DNA of 27,672 nt from VFMC01 sp044359565 (GTDB lineage Bacteria > Actinomycetota > Acidimicrobiia > Acidimicrobiales > Ilumatobacteraceae): the NCBI GenBank assembly GCA_044359565.1, contig JBIKLX010000020.1:1-27672 (forward strand). The letters are read 5' to 3'. Position 1 is the stretch's first letter. Every line of letters starts with the position of its first letter. The position numbers were made by a program, and so were the translations under genes. The notes beneath the pieces were generated by a model. It saw nothing but the letters and a program-made list of their open reading frames with translations, made no database searches and had not been told where the DNA came from. Positions 7,942-16,406 of this stretch are shown one piece after another.

Positions 7942-8703
7942 ATGCGTTCCGTCCGACGGACTTCCGTTGCTGTTGCCGCGTTCGTGGCCCTCGTCGTGGG
8001 TGCCCTTCCTGCTTGTGCCGCCGCCGCGTTCAACGGACCGATTCGACCGCAGTCCAAGTCCGGTCGTGTGGTGCTGCTCGGCGACTCGCTTGCGCATGAG
8101 GCCAACAACATCGTGGAGTTCTTCGCCGCGCCGCGGCCTGTCGTCCCCAAGTTCTGGGGTGGGACGGCGCCCTGCGACTGGCTCGACGTCGATCTCGAGG
8201 CCGATCGCGCGAGCGTTGTGGTGGTGTCGTTCACCGGCAACTCGCTCACCCCATGCATGGCCGATGGGAGCGGGGGGTTCCTTCGCGGCGCGGCCCTCGT
8301 CGAGCGGTACCGCGCCGACCTGACCGTGCTCGTCGATCGGATCCGTGCTGCGGGGGCCTGGGTGCTCGTAGTCGGCCAACCCCTGCGGGACCCATCGTTC
8401 GGTGCGGACGCAGAAGTCGAGGGCATCAACGCCGTCTACCGCGAGCTGGCGAGGCGACCCTACGTGGCGTTCGTCGATGCCGGAGGTTTCGTCGAGCGCA
8501 ACGGTGCGTATACCGATCGCCTGCCTTGCGCGCCGATCGAGCCCGTCTGTGGCGACGATGGCGAAAACATCGTGCGCGGCGACGGGGTGCACTTCTGCCC
8601 CGTCCCCGGCCCTCCCGGGTCGTGCGAGGTGTGGTCGTCGGGGGCGCTGCGCTTCGGCATGGTCATCGCGGTTGCGACGATGCGGCCCGCAGCGTTCGAC
8701 TGA
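7942..8703 (+). CDS. SGNH/GDSL-family hydrolase, exported
   Basis: A 253-aa SGNH hydrolase or O-acyl-esterase/transferase. Seen: an N-terminal signal (RRTSVAVAAFVALVVGALPA), block I VVLLGDSLAHE with the nucleophile Ser, VVSFTGNSLTPC, VLVVGQPLRDP, and the terminal catalytic Asp-His in RGDGVHFCP. The signal ends in LPAC, a weak lipobox; cleavage by signal peptidase I at the following Ala run is an alternative. Six or more cysteines after the signal fit an extracytoplasmic protein with disulfides. It is divergent from the acyltransferase whose C-terminal SGNH domain is related, so the two could act on the same glycan. The ATG at 7942 is the first in-frame start giving a clean signal peptide; no Shine-Dalgarno is obvious. 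Substrate unknown. Confidence 0.8.
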   Translation: MRSVRRTSVAVAAFVALVVGALPACAAAAFNGPIRPQSKSGRVVLLGDSLAHEANNIVEFFAAPRPVVPKFWGGTAPCDWLDVDLEADRASVVVVSFTGNSLTPCMADGSGGFLRGAALVERYRADLTVLVDRIRAAGAWVLVVGQPLRDPSFGADAEVEGINAVYRELARRPYVAFVDAGGFVERNGAYTDRLPCAPIEPVCGDDGENIVRGDGVHFCPVPGPPGSCEVWSSGALRFGMVIAVATMRPAAFD

Positions 8704-8730
8704 TTGTCGGAACCAGGCTGCGCCGGGCTG

Positions 8731-10002
8731 CTACCAGGCGCAGGGCAGTCGCTTGATGCCGTTGATGAAGTTGCTCTGCAGGTAATCGGGTTCGCCCGTG
8801 ATGCGCATGTTCGGCAGGCGGCGACGGATCTCGTCGAACATCACAGCGATCTCGCGCCGGGCCAGGTTGGCGCCGAGACAGAAGTGCGGCCCGCCGGCGC
8901 CGAAGCCGGCCTGCTGGGGCTGCAGTGGGCGGCGAACGTCGAACTCGTAGGGGTTGGTCCACACGGTCTCGTCGCGGTTGGCCGAGTTGTACCACAGCAC
9001 CACCTTGTCGCCGGCGGCCACCTTGGTGCCGTTGATGACGACGTCTTCGGTGGCAGTGCGGCGGAAGTGGATGACGGGCGTGGCCCAGCGCACGATCTCG
9101 TCGACCGCGGTCTTGGTGGTGCCATCGAAGTCGTTGAACCAGATGTCGCGCTGGTCGGGGTACTGGGTAAGGGCCCGCATTCCCTGGCTGATGGCGTTGC
9201 GCGTGGTCTCGTTGCCGGCCACGGCCAGCAGGATGAAGAACGAACCGAACTCCTGCGAGGTGAGGCGCTCGCCGTCGACCTCGGCGTGCATCATGATCGA
9301 CGACAGGTCGTCGGTGGGGTTCTTCAGTCGCTCTTCGCCCAGCGCTTGGGCGTAGCCGTACATGCCGATGGCCGCACCCATCAGGGCTTCGAGCGAGCCG
9401 CCGAACTCGGGGTCGCCGGCACCCAGGATGACGTTGGTCCAGGTGAAGATCTGCTGCTCGTCGGCGGCGGGGATGCCCATCATCTCGCAGATGATCTGCA
9501 GCGGCAGGGGAGCGGCGATCTCGTTGACGAAGTCGCACTCACCCTCGGGGAATCGCTCGAGCAGACCGTCGACGAGCGACTCGGCCTTCTGGTGCACGTA
9601 CTGCTCGACCCGATTGATCTCTTTCGGGGTGAAGCCCTTGGAGACGATCGACCGGAGGCGGAAGTGCTTGGGGTCGTCCATCGCGATCATCGACCCGAAG
9701 AACTCGGCCATCTCCATCGGCAGATCCTGGATGTTGCTGCCTGCGCCGCTGATGAACAGCTGCGGGTTGCGACTGGCGAACCACACGTCTTCGTGACGCA
9801 CGAGCGACCAATAGCCGGGCCCCACCGGGAACGGCGAGTCCTCGAACGTACGCTCCTCGTAGAAGTGCAGCCCGGGCGCCTGGCGCAGCGCCCGGAACGC
9901 GCCTTCGCGGTAGTCGCGCGGGGCGGTCCAGAACTCCGGATCGGAGAGGTCGAACGAGTCGGCATCGACGGAGGGGTCGACCAGGGGAGCGATGTCTGCC
10001 AT
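8731..10002 (-). CDS. Cytochrome P450 (CYP125/124/142-like)
   Basis: A 423-aa soluble bacterial cytochrome P450, a haem monooxygenase. Seen: I-helix LLAVAGNETTRNAI with the oxygen-activating Thr pair, K-helix ExxR in VDEIVRWATP, the HFRRTATEDV region, and the haem loop FGAGGPHFCLGANLAR with Cys near residue 375. The HFCLGANLAR version and the overall length recall the mycobacterial sterol side-chain group (CYP125, CYP142, CYP124), which also feeds beta-oxidation; the subfamily is an estimate. The ATG at 10002 is preferred over the GTG at 10029 because TACTGT lies 6 nt upstream. No ferredoxin gene is adjacent, so redox partners must be elsewhere. It is divergent from the small gene at 10043, with only 40 bp between starts. 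Confidence 0.93.
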   Translation of the reverse strand: MADIAPLVDPSVDADSFDLSDPEFWTAPRDYREGAFRALRQAPGLHFYEERTFEDSPFPVGPGYWSLVRHEDVWFASRNPQLFISGAGSNIQDLPMEMAEFFGSMIAMDDPKHFRLRSIVSKGFTPKEINRVEQYVHQKAESLVDGLLERFPEGECDFVNEIAAPLPLQIICEMMGIPAADEQQIFTWTNVILGAGDPEFGGSLEALMGAAIGMYGYAQALGEERLKNPTDDLSSIMMHAEVDGERLTSQEFGSFFILLAVAGNETTRNAISQGMRALTQYPDQRDIWFNDFDGTTKTAVDEIVRWATPVIHFRRTATEDVVINGTKVAAGDKVVLWYNSANRDETVWTNPYEFDVRRPLQPQQAGFGAGGPHFCLGANLARREIAVMFDEIRRRLPNMRITGEPDYLQSNFINGIKRLPCAW

Positions 10003-10009
10003 GAGACGA

Positions 10010-10015
10010 CAGTAC
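10010..10015 (-). promoter_or_regulatory. Putative -10 hexamer TACTGT for the P450
   Basis: On the minus strand TACTGT is followed by 6 nt and the ATG at 10002, a leaderless layout. Confidence 0.4.
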
Positions 10016-10030
10016 CGGTTGTGTCTCACC

Positions 10031-10036
10031 TAGTGT
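10031..10036 (+). promoter_or_regulatory. Putative -10 hexamer TAGTGT for the 95-aa gene
   Basis: TAGTGT is followed by CTCATC and then GTG at 10043. The same hexamer with the same 6-nt gap precedes the PIG-L gene at 10380. Confidence 0.4.
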
Positions 10037-10042
10037 CTCATC

Positions 10043-10330
10043 GTGGCCGAGTTCACCTTCTTCGTCGACGCCGATCTGTACGGGTTCGGAGCCGGCGAGT
10101 TGGCCGCCGACGAAGCCGATCTGCACGCGGCCGGAGTCAGTCTGGTCGACATCCCCACCGGCTACGGCCTCGATCTGGGCGAGCGCATTCCGGTGCGGGT
10201 GGTGGGCACGCCGAGGGGGCTGCGGTTCTACGCCAAGTTGCTGGGTCTGCGCGATCCGCTGCAGCTCGACGAGCTCGAACGGGTCATCGCGGCGGCTGAT
10301 GCCCGCGGCGAGTTCCTCCACGATCTGTGA
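10043..10330 (+). CDS. Hypothetical protein, 95 aa
   Basis: I do not recognise this family. It is a small acidic soluble protein with no membrane segment, Cys or signal. It opens with a beta-strand-like EFTFFVDADLYGFG, contains GVSLVDIPTGYGLDLGERIPVRVVG, and ends with an amphipathic helix (LDELERVIAAADARGEFL). The N-terminal pattern could be one half of a ferredoxin-like fold. A real gene is supported by the leaderless promoter in front of the GTG and by third-position G/C bias. It shares a 40-bp divergent promoter region with the P450 and precedes the PIG-L gene by 49 nt. Confidence 0.65.
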   Translation: MAEFTFFVDADLYGFGAGELAADEADLHAAGVSLVDIPTGYGLDLGERIPVRVVGTPRGLRFYAKLLGLRDPLQLDELERVIAAADARGEFLHDL

Positions 10331-10367
10331 CCCGGCAGGTGGGCGTGGGCGTGTGAGAGTGGGCCGT

Positions 10368-10373
10368 TAGTGT
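10368..10373 (+). promoter_or_regulatory. Putative -10 hexamer TAGTGT for the PIG-L gene
   Basis: TAGTGT ends 6 nt before the ATG at 10380, with no Shine-Dalgarno in between. Confidence 0.4.
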
Positions 10374-10379
10374 GAGCTG

Positions 10380-11096
10380 ATGCTGCGTCCCGACGAGATC
10401 GAACGACTGCTGGTGGTCACTGCACATCCCGACGACGTCGACTTCGGCGCTGCGGGCACCATGGCAGTGTTGGCCGCCGCCGGCGTGGAGGTGACCTACT
10501 GCCTGGTCACCGACGGCGACGCCGGGGGCAGCGACCGCGAGATGTCGCGTGCCGACATGGCCGCACTGCGTCGCGCCGAGCAGACCCGCGCTGCCAAGGC
10601 GGTCGGTGTCGAGCGGCTCATCTTCCTCGGTCACCCCGACGGCCGGGTGGTGGCCGACCTCACGCTGCGCGAAGACATCAGCCGGGTCATCCGCCAGGTG
10701 CGCCCGCAGGTGGTGGCCTGTCAGTCGCCCGAGCGCAACCTCGACCGCATCTACGCCAGCCACCCCGATCATCTCGCTGCCGGCGAGGCGGCCATCTGCG
10801 CCGTGTACCCCGACTCGCGCAACCCGTTCGCGTTTCCTGCCCTGCTCGAGGACGGTCTCGAGCCGTGGACGGTCGACGAAGTGTGGGTGATGGGCCACCC
10901 CGGGGGTGTCGACTACATCGACATCACCGCCCAGATCGACCGCAAGATCGAAGCCCTGCTGTGCCACGAGAGCCAGCACGCCGACCCGGAGCGCACCGAG
11001 GCGTTGGTACGCGAGTGGGGCCGCGCCCTCGGCGCCGCGGCGGGCCTGCCCGAAGGTTCGGCCGCCGAACTGTTCCGCGTCGTCAACACCCGCTGA
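10380..11096 (+). CDS. PIG-L family zinc deacetylase (MshB/Mca-like fold)
   Basis: A 238-aa LmbE/PIG-L deacetylase, removing an acetyl (or another amide-linked) group from an amino sugar or conjugate with Zn. Seen: the metal motif AHPDDVDFG at 15-23 (His16, Asp18, Asp19 with Asp21), FLGHPDGRV at 83-90, and the second metal motif ASHPDH at 126-131. The length is shorter than MshB or Mca (about 290-300 aa), so it is probably neither but one of the short actinobacterial paralogues; mycothiol-related or glycan substrates are possible. It has no signal peptide, so it should be cytoplasmic. Its start carries a leaderless-type promoter, and repeats follow its stop. Confidence 0.88.
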   Translation: MLRPDEIERLLVVTAHPDDVDFGAAGTMAVLAAAGVEVTYCLVTDGDAGGSDREMSRADMAALRRAEQTRAAKAVGVERLIFLGHPDGRVVADLTLREDISRVIRQVRPQVVACQSPERNLDRIYASHPDHLAAGEAAICAVYPDSRNPFAFPALLEDGLEPWTVDEVWVMGHPGGVDYIDITAQIDRKIEALLCHESQHADPERTEALVREWGRALGAAAGLPEGSAAELFRVVNTR

Positions 11097-11137
11097 CCCG
11101 GCGCCCACCCGCGGGCCCACCCGCGCCCACCCCCAGC

Positions 11138-11186
11138 CCAGCGCGATGAGCAGGATGCGCACCTGCCGCGCAAGTCGCTCATCGCG
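11138..11186. repeat. Palindromic intergenic repeat, copy 1
   Basis: A 49-bp unit with perfect 10-bp arms CGCGATGAGC (11142-11151) and GCTCATCGCG (11177-11186), and a nested smaller inverted repeat around TGCGCA. It differs from copy 2 at two positions only. REP-like by appearance. Confidence 0.8.
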
Positions 11187-11199
11187 TTGGCGAGCCGGG

Positions 11200-11248
11200 C
11201 CAGCGCGATGAGCAGGGTGCGCACCTGCTGCGCAAGTCGCTCATCGCG
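11200..11248. repeat. Palindromic intergenic repeat, copy 2
   Basis: A second 49-bp unit in the same orientation, 62 bp on from copy 1. Its arms are at 11204-11213 and 11239-11248. The 13-bp spacer between copies is not conserved. It lies just upstream of the thiolase promoter. Confidence 0.8.
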
Positions 11249-11290
11249 GCGGTGGGATCGCGGCGTTGGTGGGGGCGAGGTGGGGTGGGA

Positions 11291-11296
11291 TACGAT
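11291..11296 (+). promoter_or_regulatory. Putative -10 hexamer TACGAT for the thiolase
   Basis: TACGAT lies 9 nt upstream of the palindrome at 11306. A weak TTGGTG at 11266-11271 could be the -35 but the 19-bp spacing is long. The transcript would start near 11303, at the palindrome's edge. Confidence 0.35.
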
Positions 11297-11305
11297 TCGG
11301 GCGTT

Positions 11306-11327
11306 CGCTTGACCGGGCGGTCAAGCG
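11306..11327. promoter_or_regulatory. 22-bp perfect palindrome, probable TetR-type operator
   Basis: Two perfect 10-bp arms, CGCTTGACCG and CGGTCAAGCG, are separated by GG. Size and TTGACCG/CGGTCAA core suit a TetR-family repressor, a class that often controls fatty-acid or sterol oxidation genes in actinobacteria. It sits just downstream of the predicted -10, where binding would block transcription. No regulator gene is adjacent. Confidence 0.55.
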
Positions 11328-11348
11328 CGAGTCGAAGGGGAACCAGCC

Positions 11349-12554
11349 ATGCCCGAAGCAGTCATCGTCGCCACCGCACGCAGCCCGATCGGTCGGGCCA
11401 ACAAGGGATCGCTCGCCTCGCTGCGACCCGACGACATGAGCGCCCAGATCCTGAAGGCGCTGATGGAGAAGGCACCCCAGGTGCAGGCCTCCGACGTGAA
11501 CGACGTGATGTGGGGTATCGGCCAGCCCGCAGGCGAGGGCGGCTTCAACATCGCCCGTGTCATCAGCGTGCTCGCCGGTTTCGACGACATCCCGGGCGTC
11601 ACCGTGAACCGCTACTGCTCGAGCAGCCTGCAGACCATCCGCATGGCGTTCCACGCCATCAAGGCCGGCGAGGGCGACTGCTTCATCGCCGGTGGCGTCG
11701 AGACCGTCAGCCGCTATGCCTCTGGTGCCTCCGACATGGCGCCCAACCCGCTGTTCAAGGTGCCGGGCGCCCGCACTGCGGCGCGTGCACAGGGCGGCCA
11801 GGGCACCTGGACCCCGCCCGAGGGCATGCCCGACATGTACATCGCCATGGGTCAGACCGCCGAGAACGTGGTCGAGGCTGAGGGCATCAGCCGTGAAGAG
11901 ATGGACCGCTTCGGTGTGCGCAGCCAGAACCTGGCCTGTGCCCATGTCGACAACGGTTTCTTCGCCCGCGAGATCACGCCGCTCACGCTGGCTGATGGCA
12001 CCGTGGTGAGCACCGACGACGGCCCTCGCCCGGGTACCACCTACGAGGGGGTCAGCCAGTTGAAGCCGGCGTTCCGCCCCGACGGCACCGTCACGGCCGG
12101 CAACGCCTGCCCTCTGAACGACGGCGCCGCTGCGGTGCTGGTGATGAGCGACACCAAGGCCAAGGAGTTGGGCCTCACCCCGCTGGCCCGCATCGTGTCG
12201 TCGGGCGTGTCGGGTCTGAACCCCGAGATCATGGGGCTCGGCCCGATCGAGGCCATCCGCAAGGCGCTCGGTATCGCGGGGATGACCATCGACCAGATCG
12301 ACCTCGTCGAGATCAACGAAGCGTTCGCCTGCCAGGTGATCGGCTCGGCCAAGCACCTCGGGATCGACCTCGACAAGCAGATGAACGTCCACGGTGGCGC
12401 CATCGCCCTCGGTCACCCGTTCGGCATGACCGGCGCCCGCATCATGACCACGCTCATCAACGGCCTGCAGTGGGAAGACAAGACCTACGGCCTTGAGAGC
12501 ATGTGCGTCGGCGGTGGCCAGGGCATGGCAATGATCGTCGAGCGCCTCAGCTGA
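11349..12554 (+). CDS. Acetyl-CoA C-acyltransferase (thiolase, FadA-type)
   Basis: A 401-aa thiolase II/FadA family enzyme, cleaving 3-ketoacyl-CoA with CoA (or condensing two acetyl-CoA); cytoplasmic. Seen: start PEAVIVATARSPIGR, nucleophile Cys90 in VNRYCSSSLQT, DMAPNP and MGQTAENV loops, NEAFACQ, His356 in ALGHPFGMTGAR and Cys386 in MCVGGGQGMA, so the full catalytic set is present. The 401-aa length is normal. An AAGGGG stretch before the ATG serves as ribosome site, unlike the leaderless genes nearby. A 22-bp palindrome controls its promoter. Its last 8 bp overlap the convergent MFS gene. Degradative use fits the acyl-CoA dehydrogenase and P450 in this window. Confidence 0.94.
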   Translation: MPEAVIVATARSPIGRANKGSLASLRPDDMSAQILKALMEKAPQVQASDVNDVMWGIGQPAGEGGFNIARVISVLAGFDDIPGVTVNRYCSSSLQTIRMAFHAIKAGEGDCFIAGGVETVSRYASGASDMAPNPLFKVPGARTAARAQGGQGTWTPPEGMPDMYIAMGQTAENVVEAEGISREEMDRFGVRSQNLACAHVDNGFFAREITPLTLADGTVVSTDDGPRPGTTYEGVSQLKPAFRPDGTVTAGNACPLNDGAAAVLVMSDTKAKELGLTPLARIVSSGVSGLNPEIMGLGPIEAIRKALGIAGMTIDQIDLVEINEAFACQVIGSAKHLGIDLDKQMNVHGGAIALGHPFGMTGARIMTTLINGLQWEDKTYGLESMCVGGGQGMAMIVERLS

Positions 12555-13722
12555 CCAAGACGTCGTCGGTGTCGGCTCGCGGTGCGGTGCGTTGGAGCGC
12601 CAGCGCCGCGAGCGTCACCAGCAGTACCAGCACGGCGGTGGCGATGAACGTGCCGTCGCCGCCCCACCAGCCGTAGGCAACCGGCGATGCGAACGCGACG
12701 GTGGCAGCGGCAGCCTGGTTGATGGCGCCGGCCAGACCCTGCGCGGCCGAGCTGCGGCCCGCTGGTGCTGCGGCGGCAACCAGGGACTGCGCTGCCGGGA
12801 CGCCGAGTGCCTGGGCGATGCCTTCGACGACGAAGAGCGGCAACATGGCCCACGCGCTGGCGAATACCCCGTAGCCGAGGGTGATCGGCACCACGCAGGC
12901 GAGGGCGATCATGCACAGCCGGAAGGCGCCGTGCCGGTCGGCGAGTCGGCCGCCCATGGTGGTGAACAGCGCGAACGGTAGGCCGTAGAGCAGGAAGCCG
13001 ATGCCGATCAGCCACTCCGGCGCACCGAGATCGGTGAAGTAGCGGTCGAGGATGGTGTCGTACACGCCGACAGGCAGGAACAACGCCATCCATGCCACGA
13101 CGCCCACCTGGATGTCGCGGCGGCGCAACAGGTCGAAGCTGATGCGATGCACCTCGGTGGTGCGCGGCGGTTCGGGCAGGGTGAGCCGCGAGATGACGAG
13201 CGCCCCGATCCCGGCGCCGATGCCGCACAGGGCGAACGGCCAGCGCACCCCGAGCGGACCGACGAGGATGCCGCCGATGAGCGGGCCGACGATGAACCCG
13301 GCGAACTCGACACCGCTCAGCGTGCCCATTCGTTCGGCGGCCCGGGTGGGCGAGATGCTGGCGGCGATCGACCGCGAGGCGGGCGCGAACAACCCGTTCG
13401 ACACACCCACCACGGCGCGGGCGAACACCAGCAGCGGCAGGGTCGACGAGACGGCGAACAGCAGGCTGCCGATGAACGCGAGGGCGAGGCCGCCGGTGAC
13501 GAACGCGCGGGTGTGCCCGCGGTCGGCGATTGGCGCCAAGGTGAGTTGGCTCACGAAGTTGGCCACCAACCCGACTCCGGCGATGAGCCCGAGGCCGGCG
13601 TCGCCGAAGCCGTAGGTGTCTTGCAGATTGCCGAGCAGGCCGTACACGACGCTGTTGGCGACGCCGATGGCGACGGCAGCGAACAGCAGCACGCTCCACC
13701 CGGGGGTGCGGTCGCGGCTCAC
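12547..13722 (-). CDS. MFS transporter (12-helix exporter type)
   Basis: A major facilitator of about 391 aa with twelve predicted membrane segments. Seen: ADRGHTRAFVTGGLAL after helix 2 (the GxxxDRxGRR-type loop A), GPLIGGILVGPLGVRWPF typical of helix 5 in exporters, RLADRHGAFR in the second-half loop, and a short acidic C-terminus. Start: the GTG at 13722 overlaps the upstream stop as GTGA, matching the next junction upstream; a GTG at 13731 is the alternative. It is the last gene of the six-gene minus operon, so it may export a product of the cluster; substrate unknown. The 3' end overlaps the thiolase by 8 bp. Confidence 0.88.
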   Translation of the reverse strand: MSRDRTPGWSVLLFAAVAIGVANSVVYGLLGNLQDTYGFGDAGLGLIAGVGLVANFVSQLTLAPIADRGHTRAFVTGGLALAFIGSLLFAVSSTLPLLVFARAVVGVSNGLFAPASRSIAASISPTRAAERMGTLSGVEFAGFIVGPLIGGILVGPLGVRWPFALCGIGAGIGALVISRLTLPEPPRTTEVHRISFDLLRRRDIQVGVVAWMALFLPVGVYDTILDRYFTDLGAPEWLIGIGFLLYGLPFALFTTMGGRLADRHGAFRLCMIALACVVPITLGYGVFASAWAMLPLFVVEGIAQALGVPAAQSLVAAAAPAGRSSAAQGLAGAINQAAAATVAFASPVAYGWWGGDGTFIATAVLVLLVTLAALALQRTAPRADTDDVLVS

Positions 13723-14177
13723 CAGTCCCACCGGTTCGGTCGGTCGGCCCTCACCACCACGATGCCGGGGTCGTTCGGCAGCCGTGTCGCCCTGACGACG
13801 TACTGTTCGCTACCAGCCACCAGTTCGGCGAGCACCCATGAATCACTCGCATCGCGTCGGGGTGCAGCCAGTGGGTGCAGGGAGTCGATGGCGAGCCCGG
13901 CGGTGTCGGCTTCGGCCTGCCAGAGCGCGGCGAGTCCGTGACGCAGCGTCGGGTCGTCGAAGAGGTCGTCGCCGGGTAGGCGCAACTCGACCGAGGAGAT
14001 GGTGACTGCCTCGAGTTCGCTGAGGTCGACGATGTCGCCACCGAGTTCGCCGTCGAGCATCACCACGACCGGCCCGTCGCGCCCGGCCATCCCGCCCACC
14101 GAGCCGTAGCGGACGAGGGGAAAGCCGTCGTCGCCGGTGCCGACGATGCGGACACGGTCGCCGGACTGGAAGCTCAC
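13719..14177 (-). CDS. Hypothetical protein, 152 aa
   Basis: I do not recognise this family. The N-terminal half looks like a small beta-barrel (FQSGDRVRIVGTGDDGFPLVRYG, then VVVMLDGELGGDIVDLSEL), similar in style to KOW or SH3-like barrels. The second half is mixed alpha/beta with VELRLPGDDLFDD, a helix, and WVLAELVAGSEQYVVRATRL, and ends PNRWDW. No Cys, signal or membrane segment is present. The GTG start overlaps the stop of the upstream beta-lactamase-like gene as GTGA, and its own stop overlaps the MFS start, so it is translationally coupled on both sides and likely a genuine operon member. Confidence 0.7.
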   Translation of the reverse strand: MSFQSGDRVRIVGTGDDGFPLVRYGSVGGMAGRDGPVVVMLDGELGGDIVDLSELEAVTISSVELRLPGDDLFDDPTLRHGLAALWQAEADTAGLAIDSLHPLAAPRRDASDSWVLAELVAGSEQYVVRATRLPNDPGIVVVRADRPNRWDW

Positions 14178-15022
14178 GCCGCCCCGACCTCGTCGACGAC
14201 CGCGTCGCTGAACGCGGGCCACAGGCGCAGCGCGTCGTCGGCCCAGTCGTCGAACGGTCGGTCGGTGAGGGCGATGGCGGCGACGGCGCAGCCCGGCACG
14301 GCTGCAGGGTCGACCCACATCATCGTGCCCGAACCCCCGAAGTGGCCGAACGCTCGGGGCGAGTTGCGCGTGCCCATCCAGTGCGGCTGCTTGTCGCCGT
14401 GGATCTCGACACCGAGCCCCCAGGAACACCGCGGGTACGACCCGAGGCCGGGCACCACGCCGCGTAGATCGGGGAACACCGGGGTGGTCGCCAGTTCCAC
14501 CGTGGCGGGAGCGAGCAGCGTGGGTCGGATCTGTTCCTGGGCGAAGCAGAGCAGGTCGGCGACGGTGCTCCACACCTGATGAGCGGGCGACCCGCGCAAC
14601 TCGCTGTCGACCATGCCGAGCGGCTGGAAGACTGCTTCGGCCAGGTATTGCGAGAATGGCATCCCGGCCGCCGCACTTATCGCCTCGGCGGCCAACTCGA
14701 TGCCGGTGTTCGAGTAGATGCGGCGCACACCCGGTGCCGCCACCGGCTCGGGCCCGTCGAACGAGTAGCCGCCGGCGTGGGCAAGCAGATGGCGCAGTGT
14801 GCAGCCCGGTTGGCCGATCGGCTGGTCGAGCGTGAGGAGGCCCTCCTCGACGGCGACGAGCGCGGCCCATGCGGCGAGTGGTTTGGAGAGCGACGCGATG
14901 CGGTACAACCGCCCCATGTCGCCGCGGGTGGCAACTCGCGGAGCGTCGTCAGCCGGCGCCACGACCACCGCGGCGCCGACATGGTCGACCGGCCAGTGCG
15001 CGGTGAGCTCGAGCGCGTGCAT
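14174..15022 (-). CDS. Serine hydrolase, beta-lactamase/DD-peptidase fold
   Basis: A 282-aa class C beta-lactamase-like serine hydrolase. The catalytic triad of motifs is present: SLSK at 44-47 (nucleophile Ser44, Lys47), YSN at 103-105, and HFG at 227-229 in place of KTG. Such proteins include esterases, DD-peptidases and D-aminopeptidases as well as beta-lactamases. No signal peptide is seen, which argues against a periplasmic beta-lactamase and for an intracellular esterase or amidase. At 282 aa it is shorter than AmpC-like enzymes. It starts 18 nt after the DAHP synthase stop and overlaps the next gene by 4 bp. Role in the operon unknown. Confidence 0.85.
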   Translation of the reverse strand: MHALELTAHWPVDHVGAAVVVAPADDAPRVATRGDMGRLYRIASLSKPLAAWAALVAVEEGLLTLDQPIGQPGCTLRHLLAHAGGYSFDGPEPVAAPGVRRIYSNTGIELAAEAISAAAGMPFSQYLAEAVFQPLGMVDSELRGSPAHQVWSTVADLLCFAQEQIRPTLLAPATVELATTPVFPDLRGVVPGLGSYPRCSWGLGVEIHGDKQPHWMGTRNSPRAFGHFGGSGTMMWVDPAAVPGCAVAAIALTDRPFDDWADDALRLWPAFSDAVVDEVGAA

Positions 15023-15040
15023 CGTCCGCCGCCGGACGGA

Positions 15041-16405
<1,365 letters not shown>

Positions 16406-16406
16406 T

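Larger units (their letters stand above)
10001..10041. promoter_or_regulatory. Divergent promoter region with three GTCTCA boxes
   Basis: The gap between P450 and the 95-aa gene holds GTGTCTCA twice as direct repeats (10021-10028 and 10033-10040, 4 nt apart) and an inverted copy ATGAGAC at 10001-10007 overlapping the P450 start. The copy pattern fits a regulator site shared by both genes; the binding protein is unknown. Confidence 0.35.

Noticed and set aside
7827..8429. N-terminal extension of the acyltransferase frame
   Set aside because: It is antisense to the SGNH hydrolase, and the AT3 family begins at the ATG at 7826.
8704..10299. 531-aa plus-strand open frame opposite the P450
   Set aside because: It is the antisense shadow of a gene with all P450 motifs; its composition (Val/Gly/Asp/His-rich, no motifs) is typical of reverse-frame translation in high-GC DNA.
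11138..11248. CRISPR array
   Set aside because: Only two repeat copies with a 13-bp spacer and strong self-complementarity; no cas genes are present.
14174..15022. Antibiotic-resistance beta-lactamase
   Set aside because: SxxK and YxN are present, but there is no signal peptide and the third motif is HFG; a general esterase or amidase is as likely.
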